A stretch of 33,236 nt of DNA, from NCBI GenBank assembly GCA_016901395.1, contig JAEAMQ010000034.1, positions 1 to 33,236 on the forward strand. Direction: 5' to 3'. The position numbers were made by a program, and so were the translations under genes. Source of the DNA: Prevotella sp. GTDB lineage: Bacteria; Bacteroidota; Bacteroidia; Bacteroidales; Bacteroidaceae. Below are positions 1-7,647 of this stretch, piece after piece (positions within the stretch are counted from its first letter, which is position 1; every line of letters starts with the position of its first letter). The notes under the pieces are model-generated. The model was not told the origin of the DNA. It ran no database searches and saw only the letters and a list, made by a program, of their open reading frames with translations.

Positions 1-169
1 CCTATAAGAAAAGTCCATTTCAAACTCATTATTGAGTAGAAAAATGAACTATACTTTGCTTTTATAGGAGTTCAACTTACAGATTATAAGTTACCAAGTT
101 CCAAATTTGTATTTTGACACACCCTCCGGCGTGGTTTTTCGTATGAGGATGGATGGGAAAGTGCGGAGG

Positions 170-1462
170 TCAGCATCCTTTGTGGGTCATGATGTCGAGC
201 ACCATGTCGTCGGTGGGACACATGGCCTGCTTGCCGATGCTGGTGAGGTTGTGGATGCTGCGGTCCACATCCTCGTCGATGATGCCCTCGGCGGCGGTGA
301 CATGCTCGCCTTCCATGCTCAGCAATGCGGAGAGGAGGGCCGACGACACGCCCGAGCAAATCTTGATGGAACAGCTTGGTTTGGCTCCGTCGCAAATCAT
401 TCCGGTGAGGTTGGCTATCATATTCTTCACGGCATGGCACACGCGGGTGTAGTCACCGCCCATGAGATAGACGATGCCGCAGCTCGACCCGATGCTCGCC
501 ACGACACATCCGCAGAGGGCTGACAGCTTGCCGAGGCTCTGCTTGATGTAGATGGCGGTGAGGTGTGAGAGGGTGAGGGCGCGGATGAGTTCTTCCTCGG
601 TGTTCTCGTTTTCCTTGGCATAGACCGCCACAGGATTGGTGGCACAGATGCCCTGATTGCCTGATCCGCTGTTGGACATCACCGGAATCATCGCGCCGCC
701 CATGCGGGCATCGCAGGCGAGAGCGGTCTCCGAGATGATGTTGGAGTATATCGTTTTACCAAAAATACCGCTGGACAGCGGCCGGCCGATGGTCTTGCCG
801 AGGTTGTGTCCGTAGTTCCCCTTCTTGCTTTCCTGTGCCGCACGGATGTTGTAGTCGCGCGTCTTGAGGATAAAACTGATTTCATCGACGGGTGTTGTCG
901 TGGCGAAATCCCACACGGTCTGCATGTTAAGCTGTATGTCGGTGGACTCTTCGCTGTTGCCCACACACTGGCGTTTGTCCAGCAGCACATTACCGTCGCG
1001 CTCCTCATAGACAAAGTTGGTGTGACCTGCGGCGATAATGGCTGTGGCCTTGTGGCCGTCGGCCTCGCAGCTTATCTCAATATAGAGTTTCTCGGTGATG
1101 CCCTCCTTGAGTTTGATGTCGATGTGGTGAGGGTCTGAAATGTAGGCTTTGCCAGCTTCCAGCGACTGCGGCTTGAGGTCTTTGATGACCTCCAGCTGGT
1201 ACTCGCTCTTGCCAATGAGAGCGCCGAGGGCTATGGCAATGGGCAGTCCTATCATGCCGGTGCCGGGGATTCCCACGCCCATCGCATTCTTCAGGATATT
1301 GGCACTGAGCAGGGCGGTGATGCGCTCGGGCTTGCATCCGAGGTCTTCGGTGGCACGGGCGGTGCACAGTGCCACGGCCATCGGCTCTGTGCAGCCTACG
1401 GCGGGCACCACTTCCTTGTTGATGAGAGCAATGATTTGCTCGCGTGTTGAGGAGTCTAACAT
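170..1462 (-). CDS. cyuA: L-cysteine desulfidase / serine dehydratase-alpha family protein (CyuA/YhaM, UPF0597)
   Basis: A 430-residue protein of the UPF0597 family. Characterised members (CyuA/YhaM of enterobacteria, the archaeal CdsB) are cytoplasmic Fe-S enzymes that split L-cysteine into pyruvate, ammonia and sulfide. The N-terminal GCTEPMAVAL block (Cys24), a SGSGNQGI glycine-rich loop in the middle, the CGCVVASIGSSCG block (Cys317, 319, 328) and CDGAKPSC (Cys357, 364) are the family hallmarks and would hold the cluster. Length is normal for the family and the ATG at 1462 begins a typical N-terminus with a helix before GCTEP. It lies downstream of dsbD on the same strand with about 290 bases of palindromic repeats between, so co-transcription is uncertain. 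The family is seen in the sequence; cysteine as substrate is inferred from homologues, and serine deamination is an alternative. Confidence 0.88.
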   Translation of the reverse strand: MLDSSTREQIIALINKEVVPAVGCTEPMAVALCTARATEDLGCKPERITALLSANILKNAMGVGIPGTGMIGLPIAIALGALIGKSEYQLEVIKDLKPQSLEAGKAYISDPHHIDIKLKEGITEKLYIEISCEADGHKATAIIAAGHTNFVYEERDGNVLLDKRQCVGNSEESTDIQLNMQTVWDFATTTPVDEISFILKTRDYNIRAAQESKKGNYGHNLGKTIGRPLSSGIFGKTIYSNIISETALACDARMGGAMIPVMSNSGSGNQGICATNPVAVYAKENENTEEELIRALTLSHLTAIYIKQSLGKLSALCGCVVASIGSSCGIVYLMGGDYTRVCHAVKNMIANLTGMICDGAKPSCSIKICSGVSSALLSALLSMEGEHVTAAEGIIDEDVDRSIHNLTSIGKQAMCPTDDMVLDIMTHKGC

Positions 1463-1476
1463 AGTAATAAAAGCAG

Positions 1477-1530
1477 CCTCACCCCGCCGCCTGTGGCGGC
1501 ACCCCTCCCCGGAGGGGAAGGGAAGAAATG
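1477..1530. repeat. GC-rich palindromic repeat, copy D (upstream of cyuA)
   Basis: Two adjacent perfect hairpins occupy the region just before the cyuA start: CCGCC-TGT-GGCGG at 1487-1499 and CCCCTCC-CC-GGAGGGG at 1502-1517. The second is the core seen in four other places of this window. This copy lacks the ACCGTAGGA box found next to some other copies. Confidence 0.55.
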
Positions 1531-1704
1531 TGTCAGGGGATGGGAGATGGCGCTATGAAATAAGGGTTATGGGTTGATGAAGTCTGAATCCGGGTCGCCA
1601 AAGACGGCATCGTGATGGTGTCTAATACTTTAGCGTGATGGAGTAAGATTGAACACGGTTTGCCACGGACCGTTTTCCCAGGGACGATGTGGTATGCTTG
1701 CGCA

Positions 1705-1765
1705 TATATTCCCCTCCCTTTGGGGGAGGGGTGGAAGTGCGCAGGGCGCACTTTAGGGGAGAGGC
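1705..1765. repeat. GC-rich palindromic repeat, copy E (overlaps the dsbD stop)
   Basis: The core CCCCTCCC...GGAGGGG hairpin lies at 1711-1731 and is followed by a second perfect hairpin, AAGTGCGC-AGG-GCGCACTT, at 1735-1753. The dsbD stop codon (1753-1755 on the minus strand) overlaps the edge of the second hairpin, and the last codons of dsbD (Lys-Pro-Leu-Pro) read through the flanking CCTCTCCCC motif. The structure may act as a bidirectional terminator, although no clear T-tract follows. Confidence 0.55.
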
Positions 1766-3825
1766 TTGTAGGCCGCCAAGCCCTTGTTCAGAAACTCCAG
1801 ATAGGCGGGCACATCCTCTTTATAACCGTAGGAGCCGGTCAGGGGGTTGCCCCGGTTGTCGAGGGCTACATAGAACGGTTGGGCGTTGGCACCAAACTTG
1901 GATGCCTGGAGATAGCTCCACTTGTCGCCAATGGTACGCAGTGTGCGCTTTTCGCCATTGAATGTCACCTCCATCGGCTCCGGAAGCGGGGTCTTGTCGT
2001 CGACGAAAAGGGAGATGAGCACATAGTCCTTTTCCAACTTGTCGGCCACATTCGGGTCGGTCCAGACGGCAGCTTCCATCTTGCGGCAGTTCACACAGCC
2101 GAAGCCGGTGAAGTCGATGAGCACCGGTTTGCCCTGTGCTTTGGCCGCGGCCATACCTTCCTCGTAGTTCTTATAATGCGCCTCTACGGTCTTGGTATTG
2201 AGGTTAAAGTCCTGCGTATTCATGGGCGGGGCGAAGGCGGAGACTGCCTTGCAGGGTGCACCCCACAGGCCCGGCACCATGTAAACGGCGAAAGCCAGCG
2301 AGCAGAGACCCAGCATGATGGCCGGAACGGGCATCGGTTTGTGCAGGTCGCCACCTACCTCGTCTTCCTGGAACTTCAGCCAGCCTACGAGATAGCAGCC
2401 GAGTGCGAAGAAAATCACAATCCAGAGGGAGAGGAATACCTCGCGGTCGAGCAGGTGCCAACCGTATGCAAGGTCGGCCACGGAGAAGAATTTGAGGGCA
2501 AAGGCCAGTTCGATGAAACCGAGGACCACCTTGATTTGAGTCATCCAAGAACCGCTCTTGGGGCTTTTCTTCATCAGTGTGGGGAACATGGCAAACAGCG
2601 TAAACGGTATGGCGAGGGCCAAAGCGAAGCCCAGCATGCCCACCGCGGGAGCCACCCAGTTGCCCGATGTGACGGTCTCCACAAGCAGCAGGCCGATGAT
2701 GGGAGCCGTGCAGGAGAACGAAACGAGTACCAACGTGAACGCCATGAGGAAGATGGAAATCAGTCCCGTGGTGTTGCTGGCCTTGGTATCTACCTTGTTG
2801 GCCCAGCTGTCGGGAAGCTTAATCTCGAACCATCCGAAGAAACTCACGGCAAAAACCACGAGCAACAGGAAGAGGAAGATGTTGAAAACGGCATTGGTCG
2901 AGAGCGAGTTCAGGGTGCTCGGACCGAAGATTGCCGTCACGCCGATGCCCAAAGCGAGGTAGATAACGACAATGGAGATACCATAGGTTACGGCATCGCG
3001 GATACCCTTTTTCTTATCATCTTTCGAGCGTTTCAGGAAGAAGCTCACGGTCATGGGGATGATAGGCCAGATGCAGGGCATCACCAGCGCGAGCAGTCCG
3101 CCCACGAGTCCCATAAGGAATATATATAATAAGGAGTGGTTGGCAATGTCGCTCGTGCCACCAAACTGCTGCAGCTGTTTCACCACGGGACGCCAGAGGG
3201 CATCCTTGTCGGTAGTGGAGAGGTTGGCGCTGACGGCTGTAGCCACCTGCGCGGCACTGTCGCCCTTCACCTTGCCCAGTGAGTCGGCCTTGGCTTTGGC
3301 CAGCGCAGCCAGTTGCTCGGGAGTCTGTGCGGCTGGGCTTGTCGTCGTGGCGGCCTTGTCTTCGGCCACGGCAGGGCTCTTGCCGGCCTTCTTGATATCT
3401 ACACTGGTGGGCGGCAAGCAACTTTGGTCGTTGCAGGCCCCATACTCAAGATAGGCATCGATGGTGTAGGTTGGCTTGGTGAACTTCACTTTCTGAACAA
3501 ACTTCACGCTGCCCTCAAAGTAGCGCAAGTTCATCTCAAAGAGTTTGTCGAAGTTGGAAATCTCATGTCCCACGGCTTTCATCTTGCCCACCAGCTCCAC
3601 GCCGTCAAGCTTGTTGATATTAAACGTGGCAGAGATTGGCCCATCCGCTCCTAATCCGGTGGAGTAGACATGCCATCCCTTGTCAATCTTTCCTGTGAAA
3701 ATAATCTCTCCTTCGGCTGTATTGCCGGTCTTCAGTTGAGAAGTGAATTTCACCGGATCGAGCATTTGTGCATGGGCCAGGATGGTGACAAACATCAACA
3801 GGGCCAGAGTCATCACTTTTTTCAT
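1753..3825 (-). CDS. dsbD: Thiol:disulfide interchange protein, DsbD-like
   Basis: A 690-residue inner-membrane protein that moves reducing equivalents from cytoplasmic thioredoxin to periplasmic partners. The order is: signal peptide (residues 1-19, cleavage after AHA); an N-terminal periplasmic immunoglobulin-like domain ending in an ACNDQSCLPP block; a spacer rich in Ala and Lys (about 150-215); a polytopic region (about 225-555) with the paired redox cysteines in VMPCIWPIIP and SFSCTAPIIG; and a C-terminal thioredoxin-like domain with a CVNC active site (Cys577, Cys580). All three modules of DsbD are therefore present. The ATG at 3825 gives a textbook signal peptide. The final residues KPLP and the stop codon come from palindromic repeat E. 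It is preceded by a structured 300-base region and then metG on the same strand. Confidence 0.93.
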   Translation of the reverse strand: MKKVMTLALLMFVTILAHAQMLDPVKFTSQLKTGNTAEGEIIFTGKIDKGWHVYSTGLGADGPISATFNINKLDGVELVGKMKAVGHEISNFDKLFEMNLRYFEGSVKFVQKVKFTKPTYTIDAYLEYGACNDQSCLPPTSVDIKKAGKSPAVAEDKAATTTSPAAQTPEQLAALAKAKADSLGKVKGDSAAQVATAVSANLSTTDKDALWRPVVKQLQQFGGTSDIANHSLLYIFLMGLVGGLLALVMPCIWPIIPMTVSFFLKRSKDDKKKGIRDAVTYGISIVVIYLALGIGVTAIFGPSTLNSLSTNAVFNIFLFLLLVVFAVSFFGWFEIKLPDSWANKVDTKASNTTGLISIFLMAFTLVLVSFSCTAPIIGLLLVETVTSGNWVAPAVGMLGFALALAIPFTLFAMFPTLMKKSPKSGSWMTQIKVVLGFIELAFALKFFSVADLAYGWHLLDREVFLSLWIVIFFALGCYLVGWLKFQEDEVGGDLHKPMPVPAIMLGLCSLAFAVYMVPGLWGAPCKAVSAFAPPMNTQDFNLNTKTVEAHYKNYEEGMAAAKAQGKPVLIDFTGFGCVNCRKMEAAVWTDPNVADKLEKDYVLISLFVDDKTPLPEPMEVTFNGEKRTLRTIGDKWSYLQASKFGANAQPFYVALDNRGNPLTGSYGYKEDVPAYLEFLNKGLAAYKPLP

Positions 3826-3889
3826 AGGTAACTTTCCTTTTCTTTGAATAGTCGCTTCGTTGGGAAGCGGGTATATACTAATTACGTCT

Positions 3890-4105
3890 ATCCATCGCGA
3901 ATGGGTATGACTTCCGTGAATAATTGATGGTTTTTAACGTTTGGACTACCCTGATCCGCGAAGACTTCCTGTCCCCATAAAGCAATACTACGGGTTGCAT
4001 CCCAGAAGATGCAATCCGTAGTAAGGGAGGAGGATATCTTAAAACCATGGAGACCGTATGTGCCATAGCACGGACAGACTCTGACCTTCAGGACTCCATG
4101 TCGTT
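3890..4105. ncRNA. Candidate structured RNA between metG and dsbD (strand uncertain)
   Basis: This 300-base gap has no convincing gene but several nested helices. A 15-bp stem (3987-4001 with 4008-4022, loop CCAGAA) sits inside a long-range helix, ATGGTTTTTAA at 3927-3937 with TTAAAACCAT at 4039-4048. CATGGAG at 4046-4052 pairs with CTCCATG at 4094-4100 around a smaller hairpin. CTTCCTGTCCC / GGGAGGAGG could extend the 15-bp stem inwards. On the plus strand the stem has a G-U pair (3994/4015) where the minus strand would have A-C, which favours a plus-strand RNA; a leader of the minus-strand dsbD gene is the alternative. No clear terminator or promoter was found. It could belong to a known Bacteroidales RNA motif or be 6S-like; sequence alone does not settle this. 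Confidence 0.4.
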
Positions 4106-4130
4106 TAGGGCGATAGCCATCCGTGGGGGG

Positions 4131-6206
4131 TTAGCCTACCTGCGAGCCGGGCTTCACCTCGCTGAGGGTGGTCGTCACGGCCAGGGAGTCGTCGAAGTTG
4201 ACGGCAGAGAGAATCATGCCTTGGCTCTCAATGCCCATCATCTTGCGCGGAGCGAGGTTGGCAACGAACAGGATATCCTTGCCCACCAACTGCTCAGGCT
4301 GATAGAATTTGGCAATACCCGAGAGGATGGTGCGGTCCTTGCCGGAACCGTCGTCGATGGTAAACTGCAGGAGCTTGTTGCTCTTGGGCACTTTCTGACA
4401 GTCTTTGATGTGTCCCACACGGATGTCGAGCTTCTCGAAATCGTCAAAGGGGATGTTCTCCTTGATGGGTTTGGCCACATAGTTCTCGGCCGCTTTCTCG
4501 GCTTCGTTGGCCTTCTTCGTAGCTTCGAGCTTGTCGAGTTGTGCCTGGATGGCATCGTCCTCAATCTTCTCAAAGAGCAGATGCGGCTTGCCCAGATGGT
4601 CACCGGCCTTGAGCAACTCGGTGCTGCCCAGCTCTGTCCAGTCAAAACTCTTAAGCCCGATCATGTCGCGCAGGCTCTTGCTGCTGAAGGGGAGGAACGG
4701 CTCAAAGGCAATGGCGAGGTTGGCCACTAACTGCAACGAGATGTTGAGGATGGTCTCCACGCGCTTCGGATCGGTCTTCCACACCTTCCAAGGCTCACAT
4801 TCGGTGATATAACGGTTGCCGATGCGGGCGAGGTTCATGGCCTCCTTCTGGGCCTCGCGGAACTTGAAGGTGTCGAGATACTGCTCCACCTTGTCCTTCA
4901 CGTCCTTGAATTCGGCGATAGCCTGACGGTCTACGTCGAGCAGTTCGCCACAGGCCGGCACCACGCCGTCCCAGTATTTCTGGGTGAGTTGCACCGCACG
5001 GTTCACGAAATTGCCATAGATAGCCACCAGCTCGGAGTTGTTGCGCTCCTGAAAGTCCTTCCACATGAAGTTGTTGTCCTTGGTCTCCGGCGCATTGGCG
5101 GTGAGCACATAGCGCAGCACATCCTGCTTGCCAGGGAAGTCTACGAGGTATTCATGGAGCCACACGGCCCAGTTTTTGGAAGTCGAAATCTTGTCGTTCT
5201 CCAGATTGAGGAACTCGTTGGCCGGCACGTTGTCGGGCAGAATATAGTCGCCGTGGGCCTTGAGCATCGTCGGGAAGATGATGCAATGGAACACGATGTT
5301 GTCCTTGCCGATGAAATGCACGAGTCGGGTGTCCTCGTCCTGCCACCATTTCTGCCAGGTGCCCCAGCGCTCGGGATTGCTCTCACACAGCTCCTTGGTA
5401 TTGGAAATGTATCCTATCGGTGCGTCAAACCATACGTAGAGCACCTTGCCGTCGGCACCTTCCACGGGCACGGGGATGCCCCAGTCGAGGTCGCGGGTCA
5501 TGGCACGCGGCTGCAGATCCATGTCGAGCCAGCTCTTGCACTGTCCGTAGACGTTGGAGCGCCACTCCTTATGTCCTTCGAGAATCCACTGTTTGAGCCA
5601 CTCCTGATAGTTGTTCAGGGGCAGATACCAGTTCTTCGTGGCCTTGATGACAGGTTTCGAACCCGAGATGGTGGAGTGGGGATCGATCAGTTCCATAGGG
5701 CTGAGGTCGGAGCCACATTTCTCACATTGGTCGCCGTAGGCATTGGGATTGCCGCAGTGGGGGCATGTGCCCATCACATAGCGGTCAGCAAGGAACTGCT
5801 TGGCCTCCTCGTCATAGAGCTGCTCGGTCTCTTTTTCCACGAGTTTTCCATCGTTGTATAGCTTCTTGAAGAAGTCGGAGGCAAACTGGTGGTGGGTCTT
5901 CGAGGTGGTACGGCTATACACGTCAAACGAGATGCCAAACTCCTCAAACGAGTCCTTGATCATCTTATGGTAGCGGTCGCAGACATCCTGCGGGGTGAGT
6001 CCCTCTTTCTTGGCGCGGATGGTGATGGGCACACCGTGCTCGTCGCTGCCGCCGATAAACACCACCTCCTCTTTCTTCAGGCGGAGGTAGCGCACGTAGA
6101 TGTCGGCCGGAACATATACACCAGCTAAGTGTCCGATATGCACACCGCCATTGGCATAAGGTAATGCCGAGGTGACGGTGGTACGCTTAAACTTCTTTTC
6201 TTGCAT
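4131..6206 (-). CDS. metG: Methionyl-tRNA synthetase
   Basis: A 691-residue class I aminoacyl-tRNA synthetase that charges tRNA(Met) in the cytoplasm. The HIGH signature reads HIGH at residues 23-26 after ALPYANGG. The zinc knuckle CPHCGNP...CEKCG is the four-cysteine type. The KMSKS loop is degenerate, reading [11 protein letters not shown], as in many MetG proteins. The C-terminal 100 residues ([19 protein letters not shown] onward) form the EMAP-II-like tRNA-binding OB domain used for dimerisation. Length is that of the long MetG form, and the ATG at 6206 leads directly into the catalytic domain. A TAATTTTG box (minus strand, 6234-6241) 28 bases upstream is a likely -7 element. It is first in a minus-strand series with dsbD. 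Confidence 0.97.
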   Translation of the reverse strand: MQEKKFKRTTVTSALPYANGGVHIGHLAGVYVPADIYVRYLRLKKEEVVFIGGSDEHGVPITIRAKKEGLTPQDVCDRYHKMIKDSFEEFGISFDVYSRTTSKTHHQFASDFFKKLYNDGKLVEKETEQLYDEEAKQFLADRYVMGTCPHCGNPNAYGDQCEKCGSDLSPMELIDPHSTISGSKPVIKATKNWYLPLNNYQEWLKQWILEGHKEWRSNVYGQCKSWLDMDLQPRAMTRDLDWGIPVPVEGADGKVLYVWFDAPIGYISNTKELCESNPERWGTWQKWWQDEDTRLVHFIGKDNIVFHCIIFPTMLKAHGDYILPDNVPANEFLNLENDKISTSKNWAVWLHEYLVDFPGKQDVLRYVLTANAPETKDNNFMWKDFQERNNSELVAIYGNFVNRAVQLTQKYWDGVVPACGELLDVDRQAIAEFKDVKDKVEQYLDTFKFREAQKEAMNLARIGNRYITECEPWKVWKTDPKRVETILNISLQLVANLAIAFEPFLPFSSKSLRDMIGLKSFDWTELGSTELLKAGDHLGKPHLLFEKIEDDAIQAQLDKLEATKKANEAEKAAENYVAKPIKENIPFDDFEKLDIRVGHIKDCQKVPKSNKLLQFTIDDGSGKDRTILSGIAKFYQPEQLVGKDILFVANLAPRKMMGIESQGMILSAVNFDDSLAVTTTLSEVKPGSQVG

Positions 6207-6233
6207 CTAATGAACTGATTTTAATTGATTTTG

Positions 6234-6241
6234 CAAAATTA
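6234..6241 (-). promoter_or_regulatory. Candidate -7 box of metG
   Basis: TAATTTTG on the minus strand matches the Bacteroidota -7 consensus TAnnTTTG and would start transcription about 20 bases before the metG ATG. No good TTTG lies at the expected -33 position, so only half of the promoter is supported. Confidence 0.4.
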
Positions 6242-6347
6242 CGCAAATTAATCCATATAGCGTAATTCCCTATTCACAAATTTATTTCGTGAGGCTTTTT
6301 CAACCCAATGGAGGGGATTTTTGGTCCGGTTGGGTGGACTGCAGAAA

Positions 6348-7391
6348 CTATTTGATATGTGTGATAGACGCTAACAGTATCTCTATGAGGCGAGGCACGG
6401 CATAATGGTCGATGTCTTCCTCGTTAATCCAGATATAGTCTTGAGGCAGCGAGGGGCGCTCTTCTGCATTCAGCAGAAAGAAGTCTGCCAACAGAATGCG
6501 GTGGCTGAGCACGTGTTTCACACGCTGTCGCAGGGGAATGAGAGTACCTTTGAGGTCGGGCTGCGGTGCGTCTTCGATGAGCAGTGGCTCCCACAGTCCT
6601 TGCCAGATATCGCCAGCCCCACGCTGATGAATGGCCGTCTGGCCTTTGTGACGTATGTAAATATAGGTGAGACGGCGCTCTTTCTGCTGAATTGTCTTTC
6701 GCTTGACGGGCAAATCCTCCACCTTTCCCTGTCGCAGGGCCACACACTCTTCTGCCAAAGGGCAGAGGAGACAATTGGGAGACTTCGGGGTGCACTGCGT
6801 GGCACCAAAGTCCATAAGGGCCTGATTGAGTAGAAACGGACGGTCTGGCTGGGCTTCATCTTTGTGTTTCGGGGTCGAAGCCTGTACGATCAGCTCTGCC
6901 AGTTCCTGAAATTCTCTCTTTCCTGCTGTAGTGTTAATGGGGGTGCTGATGCCATAGACGCGTGCGAGTACGCGGTAGACATTACCGTCGATGGCTGCCA
7001 CCGGGATGCCATAGGCCAGTGAGGCGATGGCCGCTGCGGTGTAGTCACCCACGCCTTTCAGCTGTCTGATGTCTTCGGGGGTGTTGGGAAAGTGGCCGAG
7101 TGCCACAATCTGCCGGGCAGCCTTGTGCAGATTGCGGGCGCGCGAATAATAGCCCAGTCCCTGCCATAGCTTGAGCACATCGTCTTCAGAGGCAGCTGCC
7201 AGATCCTCAACGGTGGGGTAAGTCGCCATGAACCGTTCCCAATAGCCCATACCTTGCGCGATGCGGGTCTGCTGGAGAATCACCTCACTGAGCCAGATAG
7301 CGTAAGGATCACGGGTGTGTCGCCAAGGCAAGTCGCGGCCGTTGACAGCATACCAGTCTAATAACGTGTGGGAAAAATGGTGTGGAGACAT
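6348..7391 (-). CDS. mutY: A/G-specific adenine glycosylase
   Basis: A 347-residue DNA repair glycosylase that removes adenine mispaired with 8-oxoguanine. The catalytic glutamate lies in SEVILQQT (Glu36). The helix-hairpin-helix reads LKGVGDYTAAAIAS and is followed by the catalytic aspartate in AAIDGNVYRV (Asp135). The [4Fe-4S] ligands have the exact C-X6-C-X2-C-X5-C spacing (Cys200, 207, 210, 216). The C-terminal part (about 230-347) is the NUDIX-like domain that reads 8-oxoG. Length and domain order are normal. A TACTTTTG box on the minus strand at 7416-7423 is a plausible -7 element. The gene is divergent from the CODH operon. Confidence 0.96.
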   Translation of the reverse strand: MSPHHFSHTLLDWYAVNGRDLPWRHTRDPYAIWLSEVILQQTRIAQGMGYWERFMATYPTVEDLAAASEDDVLKLWQGLGYYSRARNLHKAARQIVALGHFPNTPEDIRQLKGVGDYTAAAIASLAYGIPVAAIDGNVYRVLARVYGISTPINTTAGKREFQELAELIVQASTPKHKDEAQPDRPFLLNQALMDFGATQCTPKSPNCLLCPLAEECVALRQGKVEDLPVKRKTIQQKERRLTYIYIRHKGQTAIHQRGAGDIWQGLWEPLLIEDAPQPDLKGTLIPLRQRVKHVLSHRILLADFFLLNAEERPSLPQDYIWINEEDIDHYAVPRLIEILLASITHIK

Positions 7392-7415
7392 GATGATCTA
7401 TGTTGATGCTCATTG

Positions 7416-7423
7416 CAAAAGTA
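7416..7423 (-). promoter_or_regulatory. Candidate -7 box of mutY
   Basis: TACTTTTG on the minus strand, 25 bases before the mutY ATG, matches TAnnTTTG. The -33 element is not clear. Confidence 0.4.
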
Positions 7424-7559
7424 CGAAAAAAATAATCAATTCTGTGAGAGTCCTGCCCTTTCTTTTGAGTATAAACCATTATCCTTTCCGGGCCTTCAAA
7501 CTTCCGTTTTTTTCTGAAAAACCCTTATTTGTGTTTTAAAATGGCGGCAAATACCCTTT

Positions 7560-7582
7560 TTGTGTGATACTATATAACACAA
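7560..7582. promoter_or_regulatory. Inverted repeat upstream of the CODH operon (candidate activator site)
   Basis: TTGTGT-N11-ACACAA. Extending to 11-base half sites, TTGTGTGATAC and the reverse complement of ATATAACACAA agree at 9 of 11 positions around a central T at 7571. The centre lies about 57 bases upstream of the start point predicted from the -7 box at 7614, a usual place for an activator. The spacing and TTG...CAA ends recall Crp/Fnr-family sites, but the regulator is unknown. Confidence 0.4.
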
Positions 7583-7613
7583 TTGTGGTATTTTCTTATT
7601 ATCCGAAACGGCA

Positions 7614-7621
7614 TACCTTTG
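7614..7621 (+). promoter_or_regulatory. Candidate -7 box of the CODH operon
   Basis: TACCTTTG matches the Bacteroidota -7 consensus and lies 26 bases before the cooS ATG. The -33 position (around 7590-7594) holds TTTT rather than TTTG, a weak match that fits a promoter needing an activator. Confidence 0.5.
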
Positions 7622-7647
7622 CATCCAGATACTAAAACCTTTACTGT

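Noticed and set aside
1660..3129. 489-codon plus-strand frame opposite dsbD
   Set aside because: It is the antisense shadow of the conserved dsbD gene in GC-rich sequence, with no recognisable domain.
3878..4066. 62-codon open frame between metG and dsbD
   Set aside because: The frame runs straight through the hairpins of the structured region, which explains the sequence better.
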